From a virus, in the IMG/VR virus record IMGVR_UViG_3300020446_001735, positions 1-38,429 of that record: a stretch of 38,429 nt of DNA. One strand, 5' to 3'. Position numbers and translations under genes: made by a program. This document shows, piece by piece, positions 29,363-36,552 of this stretch. Below the pieces are notes generated by a model, which was given only the letters and a program-made list of their open reading frames with translations, made no database searches and was not told where the DNA came from. Within the stretch, counting starts at the first letter, position 1. Every line of letters begins with the position of its first letter.

Positions 29363-29719
29363 ATGAGATTTTTATTAGCAGCATTTTTATTTTTATCAGC
29401 ATGTACACCGGCAATAGCACAGCCAGAAATGAGGTCAAAGCCAGTACAATGCGCCACACCACAAGAAACACTAGATCACTATGTTGTAGCTAATGGGCTA
29501 CAAGTCATGTATATTGGAGTTGCGCAAGTTCGCACGCAGTACGGCGATGTAGTACCTACCGCAATTGCATTTTTTGCAGATCCATCAACAGGTAGATTTC
29601 TTTTACTCGAAGGCGACAAAGATGATGTATGTGTTATTAGTGTAGGCGATAAACTACAGATTGGTGTTAATCATGATGAGGTTATGAATTTATTCTTGCA
29701 AAATAGTTTTAATTCTTAA
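29363..29719 (+). CDS. putative lipoprotein or periplasmic protein
   Basis: The 118-residue precursor has a signal peptide (RFLLAAFLFLSACTPAIAQ). The lipobox LSAC with C14 predicts a lipoprotein; alternatively AIA-Q at 19-20 could be cut by signal peptidase I. The mature part is strand-rich (GLQVMYIGVAQVRTQYGDVV, GRFLLLEGD) with two cysteines. It starts seven bases after the previous stop. No family is recognised. It may alter the host envelope, for instance in superinfection exclusion, but this is only a guess from location. Confidence 0.7.
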   Translation: MRFLLAAFLFLSACTPAIAQPEMRSKPVQCATPQETLDHYVVANGLQVMYIGVAQVRTQYGDVVPTAIAFFADPSTGRFLLLEGDKDDVCVISVGDKLQIGVNHDEVMNLFLQNSFNS

Positions 29720-29897
29720 CTACATTCCACTCTGATAAATCAGATTGTTCTTTAGTCATGTATTTACTAATGCATGCTAGTATGATCTTATTATCTGAAC
29801 TATGATCTATCACAACCCAATCGCTTGAGCCGGAAGGTGCTTTCACGACATCCCCTCTTTTTAAAACTTTGTGGCCAACTTTATCCGCTAGGATCAT
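29709..29897 (-). CDS. small hypothetical protein, minus strand
   Basis: The 62-residue product has a strong ribosome site (ACAGGAGAAATGT before ATG on the minus strand). It is strand-rich (KVLKRGDVVKAPSG, DWVVIDHSS, KIILACIS), resembling a small SH3-like barrel by pattern only. It converges with the putative lipoprotein gene, with an 11-base overlap at their ends. No clear promoter is seen in the AT-rich stretch upstream. Confidence 0.65.
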   Translation of the reverse strand: MILADKVGHKVLKRGDVVKAPSGSSDWVVIDHSSDNKIILACISKYMTKEQSDLSEWNVVKN

Positions 29898-29952
29898 ACA
29901 TTTCTCCTGTAATAGTTGCGCTAGTAATATTTATTTAAAAAAAAGTTTAAAA

Positions 29953-29962
29953 AAATGCATTT
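29953..29962. repeat. AAATGCATTT upstream element, copy 3
   Basis: This perfect 10-bp palindrome lies 6 bases upstream of the TTTACT -35 box of the next promoter, as in copies 1 and 2. Confidence 0.65.
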
Positions 29963-29968
29963 TACCTA

Positions 29969-29997
29969 TTTACTTTTGATAAGAAATAGTGTATAAT
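29969..29997 (+). promoter_or_regulatory. promoter with palindromic upstream element
   Basis: TTTACT (29969-29974) and TATAAT (29992-29997) are 17 bases apart. The leader has AAAAAGAGGAGAAG before the ATG, again like the leaders at 15577 and 26100. Confidence 0.82.
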
Positions 29998-30028
29998 AGA
30001 TCCAACAATTGAAAAAGAGGAGAAGAAA

Positions 30029-30253
30029 ATGGGTAAAGTTAAGTCAATGTTGATGGACCAGCAAGATGTTCTTTACGATATCGTAGATCTTGAAGATGCA
30101 ATCTCAGGCGCAGAGTGCGTAGCTGAGTTTCACTACAATGTCACCGAAGCCGGTGGCGTAGCATTCCAAGAGTGGTTGGATGAGGTAGGCAAGTCAACTG
30201 CCAACTACATCTTAAACGATGCATGGAACGAGTACTGGTCGGAGTACGTATAA
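30029..30253 (+). CDS. small acidic hypothetical protein
   Basis: The 74-residue product is strongly acidic and Trp/Tyr-rich toward its end (DAWNEYWSEYV). Its first half has a helix with DIVDLEDAISGAE. It is the first gene of the third palindrome-promoter cassette. Acidic early phage proteins of this size sometimes inhibit DNA-binding host proteins, but there is no specific evidence here. The stop overlaps the next ATG. Confidence 0.72.
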   Translation: MGKVKSMLMDQQDVLYDIVDLEDAISGAECVAEFHYNVTEAGGVAFQEWLDEVGKSTANYILNDAWNEYWSEYV

Positions 30254-30330
30254 TGATTATCGTGAAAGTAGCCTTCGCTATCATGGGCATGTTAATGGTA
30301 GCATCACTTCCAATTATGCTTGTGTGGTAA
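30253..30330 (+). CDS. 25-residue hydrophobic micro-protein
   Basis: ATG overlaps the previous stop (ATGA) and encodes an almost entirely hydrophobic peptide (IIVKVAFAIMGMLMVASLPIMLVW), one membrane helix. The stop is 12 bases before the DUF932 ATG. The ATGA coupling supports translation. The role is unknown. Confidence 0.55.
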   Translation: MIIVKVAFAIMGMLMVASLPIMLVW

Positions 30331-30341
30331 GGAGATATATA

Positions 30342-31298
30342 ATGGCACATATGGTTGAAACAATGGCCTACGCTGGTGAGGTTCCCTGGCATGGTCTTGG
30401 TGTTCCGGTTTCAAATGACTTGACTCCGGCGCAGATGATGGAAAAAGCTGGATTAAACTGGAGAGTTCGTGAACTCGAATCATTTGTTGAGTTTGATGGT
30501 AAGCGTATGCCTACCGGTCAAAAGTCTCTGGTTCGTGAAACTGACGGTAGCATTCTAACTAATGTTGGTGCTGACTGGAATCCAGTGCAGAATGAAACTG
30601 CATTTGAATTTTTCAATGAGTATGTAATGGCAGGTGACATGGAAATGCATACTGCTGGTTCGTTGAAAGATGGTCAAATGGTTTGGGCTCTTGCAAAAGT
30701 TGGCGAATCATTTGAACTTTTTGGTGATGATAAGATCGATTCGTACTTGCTCTTTTCTAATCCTCATCAGTACGGTAAAGCAATCGATGTTCGCTTTACT
30801 CCTATCCGTGTGGTATGTAATAACACTTTGACTTTCTCACTTCAAAGCAAAAGCGATACTTCTGTCAAGGTTGGTCATCGTTCTGAGTTTGATGCTGAGG
30901 AAGTAAAGTCACAACTTGGCATGGCAAAGAGCCAGCTCGATACATACAAGGATATGGCAGAGTTTCTTGGTAGCAAGCGCTTTACCGCAGACTCTTACAT
31001 CGAGTATCTGAATGAAGTATTCCCTCGTACTGCAGACAAGCGTGTACAAGGTAAGGCTCTTTCAATTGAAACACTTTCACGTAATGCAAAGCTGGCACAT
31101 GATGCGATCGAACATCAGCCAGGTGCACGTTATGCTGAAGGTTCCTGGTGGCAGGCATTCAACTCTGTCACATACATTACTGATCATGTACAGGGTCGTA
31201 ATGCTGATAACCGTCTGTACTCATCCTGGTTTGGTGGAAATCAAACTCGTAAAACCAACGCCTTGAAGAAGGCAGTAGAATATGCGGAGGCTGCGTAA
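30342..31298 (+). CDS. DUF932 / TIGR03299-like phage protein
   Basis: The 318-residue product starts behind AAGGAGATATATA at 30342. It has the family pattern: N-terminal YAGEVPWHGLGVPV, WNPVQNETAFEFFNEYV, NPHQYGKAIDVRFTPIRVVCNNTLTFSL in the centre and GNQTRKTNALKKAVEYAEAA at the end. DUF932 proteins occur in phages and plasmids. Their function is not established; links to recombination or anti-restriction have been suggested by context. An upstream in-frame ATG at 30219 lies inside other genes and is rejected. Confidence 0.9.
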   Translation: MAHMVETMAYAGEVPWHGLGVPVSNDLTPAQMMEKAGLNWRVRELESFVEFDGKRMPTGQKSLVRETDGSILTNVGADWNPVQNETAFEFFNEYVMAGDMEMHTAGSLKDGQMVWALAKVGESFELFGDDKIDSYLLFSNPHQYGKAIDVRFTPIRVVCNNTLTFSLQSKSDTSVKVGHRSEFDAEEVKSQLGMAKSQLDTYKDMAEFLGSKRFTADSYIEYLNEVFPRTADKRVQGKALSIETLSRNAKLAHDAIEHQPGARYAEGSWWQAFNSVTYITDHVQGRNADNRLYSSWFGGNQTRKTNALKKAVEYAEAA

Positions 31299-31624
31299 TG
31301 TCCGAAGTGTCTAAATTGATATCAAGGCGTTTAGCTGATTCAAAAACAAATGCAAAGAAAAAAGGTATTGAGCATGACATCGATCATGCTTGGATCCGGC
31401 ATCTTCTAAGAGTTTGTGGAGGAAGATGCGCAGTCACTCAGAGCAAATTTGTTTTTGAGTCAAAACATCCGAACAATTTTTCTCTTGATAGAATCGACAA
31501 TTCAAAAGGTTATATCAAGGATAACGTCTGGCTTATAACTACTTGGGCAAATCGAGCGAAAAGTGATCTATCACTAGATGACTTTAAGAAAAATTGTAAT
31601 CTAGTAGTGGAGGCTGCGCAATGA
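31298..31624 (+). CDS. HNH-like endonuclease
   Basis: The 108-residue protein contains C40 and C44 (CGGRC) and the beta-beta-alpha segment SLDRIDNSKGYIKDNVWLITTWANRAKSDLS, which has the LDRID-GY-N-N-K layout of small phage HNH nucleases. The N-terminal 35 residues are basic and helical, suited to DNA binding. It could be a freestanding homing endonuclease or a functional nuclease in DNA processing. It starts in a TAATG overlap with the DUF932 gene and ends in an ATGA overlap. Confidence 0.68.
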   Translation: MSEVSKLISRRLADSKTNAKKKGIEHDIDHAWIRHLLRVCGGRCAVTQSKFVFESKHPNNFSLDRIDNSKGYIKDNVWLITTWANRAKSDLSLDDFKKNCNLVVEAAQ

Positions 31625-31812
31625 ACGACGGTCCATTTAAATCAGCTTTAGATCAGCTGCCAACCCAGGGAGTGTATCAACACTCCTTGGTTACCTATAA
31701 GTATGTAAGTAGTCAGTTGGTCAAAGTTACCAACACTCGTAGATATACGACTGATGGTGATTATACTGACACTTACACTAGTGAACCAATTGGAAGAGGA
31801 AGTTCAGTATGA
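31621..31812 (+). CDS. small Tyr/Thr-rich hypothetical protein
   Basis: The 63-residue product is polar and rich in Tyr, Thr and Ser (VTYKYVSSQLVKVTNTRRYTTDGDYTDTYTS), with likely beta strands and no Cys or membrane segment. ATGA overlaps join it to both neighbours, so it belongs to the DUF932 operon. The family is not recognised. Confidence 0.65.
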   Translation: MNDGPFKSALDQLPTQGVYQHSLVTYKYVSSQLVKVTNTRRYTTDGDYTDTYTSEPIGRGSSV

Positions 31813-31973
31813 GAAAACATTCGCCTGATATGACTGCTGCTTGGGCAAAGGACTGGGGTATTCGTGGTTATGAACACCTTGATCCTCAGCAACGTGAAAA
31901 GCATCGTCAAAATACGATGAAGCGTTCGAATGAAAAAGCCCGAAAGCGTGAAGAACAAAAGCGAAAGTATTAA
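31809..31973 (+). CDS. 54-residue basic hypothetical protein
   Basis: ATGA overlap with the previous gene. The product has an N-terminal TAAWAKDWGIRGYEHL segment and a very basic helical C-terminus (KRSNEKARKREEQKRKY), probably nucleic-acid binding. The family is unknown. It is the last gene of the operon begun at 30029. Confidence 0.62.
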   Translation: MRKHSPDMTAAWAKDWGIRGYEHLDPQQREKHRQNTMKRSNEKARKREEQKRKY

Positions 31974-32035
31974 ACTTTTGTTACATATTACATTTTGTGT
32001 TTAAATATAAATGTAATAATCAATAGGAGAATGCA

Positions 32036-32503
32036 ATGGATGCACTCTGGAAAAAGGTAAGGAAAATGGATCTAGGCAATCCCGTAATTACAACAATCGT
32101 AGGACTAGTTATTTTCTACATTGGGCTTAAAACTTTCTCAGGTGGTATGAAATCTATGGGTAATATGGATCACCTTTCTTGGTTTACTGCCAACATATTT
32201 TATATGTTCATTGGCGGTATTGTGATGACATTGCTTTGGCAATCATCTTCACTATCAACTACAGCAATTATTGCACTGGTAGCATCTGGAGCTATTCCTC
32301 TACCAGCAGCGATTGCTGCAGTCCTTGGAGCAAACTTAGGAACAACCGGCACTATCTGGTTAGCTGGACTTTTGGTATCTGATGGTATGCCGAAAGGTGA
32401 TACACTACGAATAGCAATGGCACATACTGGTGTTAATCTACTTATGGCATTGTCTCTATTGCCCTTTGTACATCACATTGCAAAGTTTCTCTCGAAATTT
32501 TAA
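32036..32503 (+). CDS. Na/Pi cotransporter-like half-size membrane protein
   Basis: The 155-residue protein has about four membrane helices. It contains WQSSS (Q69-S72) followed by LVASGAIPLPAAIAAVLGANLGTT (GANLGTT at 98-104), the QSSS and GANIGTT motifs of the Na+/phosphate cotransporter II family (PF02690). Full proteins have two such inverted repeats; this is a single repeat, so it would have to dimerise or act on a host transporter. AATAGGAGA precedes the ATG, and TATAAATG at 32006 is a near-match to a late promoter. A strong terminator follows, making it a stand-alone unit. Confidence 0.8.
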   Translation: MDALWKKVRKMDLGNPVITTIVGLVIFYIGLKTFSGGMKSMGNMDHLSWFTANIFYMFIGGIVMTLLWQSSSLSTTAIIALVASGAIPLPAAIAAVLGANLGTTGTIWLAGLLVSDGMPKGDTLRIAMAHTGVNLLMALSLLPFVHHIAKFLSKF

Positions 32504-32517
32504 TGTAAAACAAATAT

Positions 32518-32546
32518 AAAAAAGCGTCCTTCGGGGCGCTTTTTTT
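32518..32546 (+). terminator. intrinsic terminator with UUCG loop
   Basis: GCGTCC (32524-32529), TTCG, GGGCGC (32534-32539), flanked by an A-run and followed by seven Ts, is a textbook terminator. It isolates the transporter gene from the head-protein block. Confidence 0.93.
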
Positions 32547-32547
32547 G

Positions 32548-32576
32548 TTTACAAAAGACTATAAATAGTGTATACT
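32548..32576 (+). promoter_or_regulatory. early promoter with a late promoter inside its spacer
   Basis: TTTACA (32548-32553) and TATACT (32571-32576) are 17 bases apart. The exact late octamer TATAAATA fills 32560-32567, within the spacer. Both would start a few bases before the gene at 32597. Confidence 0.78.
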
Positions 32577-32596
32577 AGTCTGGAATGGAGACAAAA

Positions 32597-33406
32597 ATGA
32601 AAAGACTCAAAACTTATATAAAGGAGATGGCTGCTATGAATGTAAGTGAAATGGATTCTGAGTTTCTTAAAAGAGCTCAGCGCGTAACATCCTTCAATCT
32701 AAGAACAGCTGATTTCGAAAGTCTTGATCACAAAGCTGAGATTCAGTTTCTTTTCAAGACACACTTCTTTCCAGACTTTGACTTGGATTCTACTATTACT
32801 AGAGGTATAACAAAAGACAAAGCAAATGAAATAATTCGTGCCCTTAAAAGTGAAGATGCTTCTGCATACAATAAGTTGCACTTCTATAACTTGAAAGGTG
32901 TTGGCCCGGGCGAAGCAGCATTATATTTCATTTGTGATCAAGCAAAGCTTGGTGGTGGCACTAGTGCTGGTGTCGATTTGGTTATTGGATCTAAGCAGTA
33001 CGAAGTAAAAGCAGCTCAGTATTCTTCTGCAACCAGTACTGTCTATGGATTTAAACTTGGTGGTACTGTTCCTCTGGGTAACATGGTTACTAAGGCAGTT
33101 GAATTGAAAGAGCGCCTCGGTTTGAGAACTTCGGGTAAAGGACAGAATGAAGTTAACAAAACTCAAATTGAAGCGATTAAGAAAGAATTTCCTCGAGAGT
33201 GGAATGCTATTGAGAGAGATTATGCTAACAAAGCTCATGTATATTTTGGTAGAACACCAGTCATATTCATGAATAACAATAACACTGGCGGCAGATTAAC
33301 ACGTAGTGGTGGTGGTGAAATTATTTCAATTAAAGTGGTAGACAAACCAGACATTCAAATTGAAACAATAACCCAAGGTACAATTAAGCCAAGAGTGAAA
33401 GTGTAA
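32597..33406 (+). CDS. putative head-targeted PD-(D/E)XK nuclease
   Basis: The 269-residue product starts at 32597 behind ATGGAGACAAAA; an ATG at 32585 adds four residues. The N-terminus KRLKTYIKEM resembles the T4 capsid targeting peptide (KTYQEFI-E) with an IxE cleavage site. The core has GEAALYFI with E106, GVDLVIG with D127 and YEVKAA with E136 and K138, the D-x8-E-x-K layout of the restriction-endonuclease fold. Neither nuclease activity nor packaging is proven. It is the first of a block of large proteins with similar N-termini. TAATG overlaps the next gene. Confidence 0.62.
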   Translation: MKRLKTYIKEMAAMNVSEMDSEFLKRAQRVTSFNLRTADFESLDHKAEIQFLFKTHFFPDFDLDSTITRGITKDKANEIIRALKSEDASAYNKLHFYNLKGVGPGEAALYFICDQAKLGGGTSAGVDLVIGSKQYEVKAAQYSSATSTVYGFKLGGTVPLGNMVTKAVELKERLGLRTSGKGQNEVNKTQIEAIKKEFPREWNAIERDYANKAHVYFGRTPVIFMNNNNTGGRLTRSGGGEIISIKVVDKPDIQIETITQGTIKPRVKV

Positions 33407-34632
33407 TGGAATTTAAACAGTACATCACAGAACAAAAGAATACACACATGACTCACATTGAGGATAAGGTTCTCTATGGTGGAGTCGCTGGAACGCGTGA
33501 AGCAATCCTCGCATTGCGTTCCTTAAGAGATGCTTTAGGAGGTGTGCATGACGGAAGAGTCTCGGTTAAGTGGGATGGCGCGCCGGCTGTGTTCGCAGGC
33601 GTGGATCCAAGAGACAGTAGATTTTTTGTTGCTAAGAAAGGGATTTTTAATAAATCACCAGTCGTCTATAAGACTAACGCTGATATTGATGCTGATACTT
33701 CTGGCGATCTCAATGCCAAGTTAAAGTTAGCACTCAAGCATTTTCCAAGTCTAGGAATCAAAGGAGTAATTCAAGGTGACTTCTTATTTGGACCAGGTGA
33801 TGTTACGACTAAAAGAATTAAAGGAAAGCAGTATGTCACTTTCCACCCAAACACGATTGTTTATGCAATCCCGGCAAACACGGAGATGGCCAAGGAGGTC
33901 ACCTCCAAGAAAATCGGAGTGGTATGGCATACAACTTACACCGGAAACTCGTTCGAAACAATGAAAGCATCCTATGGAGTAAATGTTTCGGCACTCAATA
34001 AAACAAAGGATGTTTGGTCACAAGACGCAATGTTACGTGATATGACCAGTTATAGCATGTCAGCAGAAGATACGGAGGAGATAAATGGATATCTTTCAGA
34101 AGCTGGTAGGCTCTTTAATCAAATTTCTTCAACAACTCTTAAGCAGCTTGAAGAAAATCGCAAGCTTGCGGAAACTATTGAACAATTCAATAACACGTAT
34201 GTCAGACGCGGCGAAGTTGTGCTGGACACACGTGGTCACGTTGAAAAACTCATTCGTTTTATCCGTCAAAAATTTCAAAAAGAAATTGACAAAAGGACAA
34301 CCGAAAGAGGAAGAATGACTCAGATTGGAAAGCTAAATGAATTTTTAGCTTTCTTTTCTCCACAGAATAAAACTTCTTTGAAGAAAATATTCGATCTTCA
34401 AAAAATGCTAATTCTTGCAAAATTAAAAATTATAAATACTCTAAACAAACTAAACAATACACAAACCTTTTTGAAAACGAGAAAAGGATATCGTACAACA
34501 GGCCAGGAAGGCTATGTAGCAATCGATAAACTTGGTGGTGACGCAGTGAAAATTGTTGATCGGATGGAATTCTCATTCGCCAACTTTTCACCTACTATAT
34601 TAAAAGGATGGGATAAGCCGGGGAGAAAATAA
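33406..34632 (+). CDS. DUF6267-like nucleotidyltransferase/ligase-fold protein
   Basis: The 408-residue product begins MEFKQYITEQ, a targeting-like peptide with an ITE site. It contains SVKWDGAP (K55-W-D-G58, motif I KxDG of nucleotidyltransferases), FVAKKGIF, VIQGDFLFG (like motif IV) and KKIGVVWHTTY (like motif V), in the order seen in DNA and RNA ligases. I associate it with DUF6267. The C-terminal half is helical and basic. An RNA or DNA ligase activity is possible but not shown. It lies between a nuclease-like and a basic protein. Confidence 0.68.
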   Translation: MEFKQYITEQKNTHMTHIEDKVLYGGVAGTREAILALRSLRDALGGVHDGRVSVKWDGAPAVFAGVDPRDSRFFVAKKGIFNKSPVVYKTNADIDADTSGDLNAKLKLALKHFPSLGIKGVIQGDFLFGPGDVTTKRIKGKQYVTFHPNTIVYAIPANTEMAKEVTSKKIGVVWHTTYTGNSFETMKASYGVNVSALNKTKDVWSQDAMLRDMTSYSMSAEDTEEINGYLSEAGRLFNQISSTTLKQLEENRKLAETIEQFNNTYVRRGEVVLDTRGHVEKLIRFIRQKFQKEIDKRTTERGRMTQIGKLNEFLAFFSPQNKTSLKKIFDLQKMLILAKLKIINTLNKLNNTQTFLKTRKGYRTTGQEGYVAIDKLGGDAVKIVDRMEFSFANFSPTILKGWDKPGRK

Positions 34633-35111
34633 TGCCAGACATTTATGACCATCAAAAGCCATTGGGTGGTCCTCTTTCATTCAGACATTTTTACGTTGCC
34701 GAGTATCGTCCAGGTGAGGATGAGCTAACAAATTATCGTGCCAAGAAGCGCAAGAACGGTGCAATGTATGAAGAGTCTGAAGATGTAGATGAAGCTCTTA
34801 CACTTCAGCAAAGAATTAAGCGCGGACGAATGATGAAGAGAATGAAGTCTCGCATCAAGATTGGTCGTGAACGTGCAAAGAGGAAAATGGCACCGGTTGC
34901 AAAACTGAAGAAGCGCGCAAATCGTAAAGCAAGAGATTTAATTGTACGTAAAATTACAAAGGACATTCCTAAAAAAGATTTAACTTTTGCTCGAAAGCAA
35001 GAGATTGAGAAGCGTTTAGAGAAGCCAGCGTTCAAGGCTCGCATTGCTCGACTCGCAAAAAGAATGTTCCCTAAGATTCGTAAAGCAGAAGTGGCAAGAA
35101 AAAAAGGATGA
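34632..35111 (+). CDS. highly basic putative head or DNA-binding protein
   Basis: The 159-residue product has an acidic region around residues 26-55 (GEDELTNY, EESEDVDEAL), followed by an extremely basic helical part (residues 60-159) full of Lys and Arg (RIKRGRMMKRMKSRIKIGRERAKRK). This looks like an internal head protein or DNA-binding protein. DEAL at about 54 could be a processing site, though this is uncertain. No enzyme motif is seen. It overlaps both neighbours by 1 to 4 bases. Confidence 0.68.
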   Translation: MPDIYDHQKPLGGPLSFRHFYVAEYRPGEDELTNYRAKKRKNGAMYEESEDVDEALTLQQRIKRGRMMKRMKSRIKIGRERAKRKMAPVAKLKKRANRKARDLIVRKITKDIPKKDLTFARKQEIEKRLEKPAFKARIARLAKRMFPKIRKAEVARKKG

Positions 35112-36304
35112 TTAGCTCCTTTAAGAATTATCTGGTTGAAGAGGAGAAGACTCTGTACTTTGTATGGGGTCGTATGAATCCTCCTACAGCTGGTCATGAA
35201 AAATTACTTGACTTCTTAAAACAAAAAGCAGGTAGCAACCCGTTTAGAATTTATTTGACACAGTCAGAGGATCAAAATAAAAATCCTATTCCTTTTGCTC
35301 AAAAGATCAAATTTGCTCGCAAAGGTTTTCCTCAGTATGCTCGTCAAATTATGATGAATAGAAAACTAAAAACTATCTTTGATGCTATGACATCTTTTTA
35401 TAATGAAGGTTTCAAAAGAATCGTAATTGTGGCTGGTCAGGATAGAGTGAACCAATATGATGTCTTATTGAAAAAATATAATGGCAAAAAAGGTAAACAT
35501 GGTTTCTATAATTTTGAGAGAATTAATGTTTTAAGTGCTGGTGATCGTGATCCAGAAGCTGAAGGTGTTGAAGGTGTATCCGGTACGAAACTAAGAGGGT
35601 ATGTAAAAGCTGGTGACTTTACTAAATTTGCTCAGTTCATGCCAAAGAGACTTTCGAATGCTGACGCAAAACAAGTATTCAATGCTGTACGTAAAGGTTT
35701 AGGCTTAAAAGAACAAAGAGAATTTATTAATCATGTACAACTTGAAAAAGTATCTGATAAAAGAGAAGCATATGTTAACGGCGAGTTATTTCAAGCCGGT
35801 GATAAAGTAGTCATTAAAGACACAGACGTAGTTGCCGAAGTTAAACATTTAGGTCCTAACTACGTTATTGTTGAATCAAATGGTGTACAAATGAGAAAAT
35901 GGATTGAACATGTTGAGTTTCTTGAGAGAACAACATCTCCTCAAGACCCGGACATTAAAGATCGTAAAGGTACTCAACCCGCTGCATATCACGGACGTGA
36001 TGCAAAAGGTAAAGAGATGTCAAAAGGAACAAAGGCTGCACGTGACAGGCACTTTAAGAAAGGTGCAAAGATGGATGATGATAATCCTGCAGCATATAAA
36101 AAAGCTCCTGGAGATCATGGTGCAAAGACAAAGCCAAGTAAACACACCACTCGATTCAAACAAATGTACGGCGAAACAATCGCTGTAAACATGGCAAAAC
36201 AAAAGATCGATCGTGAAAAACAAGCCGACAAAGTAAAACACGATCGCATGATGGATAGAGCTCGATTAAGAGACACCAGAAGAAAAAACAGGGAAACGGC
36301 ATGA
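35108..36304 (+). CDS. putative head-targeted HIGH-type nucleotidyltransferase
   Basis: The 398-residue product begins ISSFKNYLVEEEK, a targeting-like peptide with an LVE site. Next comes an adenylyl/cytidylyltransferase fold: VWGRMNPPTAGHEKLL (16-34, T27-x2-H30), an IVIVAGQDR strand and VSGTKLRGYV, equivalent to the (I/V)SSTxIR motif. The fold ends near residue 190. The rest is a positively charged extension with KKAPGDHGAKTKPSKHTTRFKQMYGE and many Lys/Arg. Relatives include NMN and phosphopantetheine adenylyltransferases, but the substrate is unknown. The ATG overlaps the previous stop. Confidence 0.7.
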   Translation: MISSFKNYLVEEEKTLYFVWGRMNPPTAGHEKLLDFLKQKAGSNPFRIYLTQSEDQNKNPIPFAQKIKFARKGFPQYARQIMMNRKLKTIFDAMTSFYNEGFKRIVIVAGQDRVNQYDVLLKKYNGKKGKHGFYNFERINVLSAGDRDPEAEGVEGVSGTKLRGYVKAGDFTKFAQFMPKRLSNADAKQVFNAVRKGLGLKEQREFINHVQLEKVSDKREAYVNGELFQAGDKVVIKDTDVVAEVKHLGPNYVIVESNGVQMRKWIEHVEFLERTTSPQDPDIKDRKGTQPAAYHGRDAKGKEMSKGTKAARDRHFKKGAKMDDDNPAAYKKAPGDHGAKTKPSKHTTRFKQMYGETIAVNMAKQKIDREKQADKVKHDRMMDRARLRDTRRKNRETA

Positions 36305-36552
36305 TTAGATTCAAACAATACATTTCAGAAAATGCAACAGCTGCTTTAAAAAAGAAAGCAGAAAAATCTGGCATGCCACTAGGCATTCTCCGTAAAGTCT
36401 ATAATCGAGGAGTTGCTGCATGGCGTACTGGACACAGACCAGGAACCACACCGCAGCAATGGGGTTTGGCAAGAGTTAACTCATTTGTAACTAAGTCATC
36501 TGGTACTTGGGGCAAAGCAGATAAAGACTTAGCAGCAAGGGTAAGAAAATGA
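36301..36552 (+). CDS. small conserved phage protein with FKQYISE start
   Basis: The 83-residue product starts MIRFKQYISENATAALKKKAE. The following KSGMPLGILRKVYNRGVAAWRTGHRPGTTPQQWG region is a pattern I recognise as a family conserved in marine phages (possibly DUF5824), with no known function. Basic and helical, it may bind DNA. The start peptide matches the one at 33406 (FKQYI-E). ATGA overlaps join both neighbours. Confidence 0.72.
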   Translation: MIRFKQYISENATAALKKKAEKSGMPLGILRKVYNRGVAAWRTGHRPGTTPQQWGLARVNSFVTKSSGTWGKADKDLAARVRK

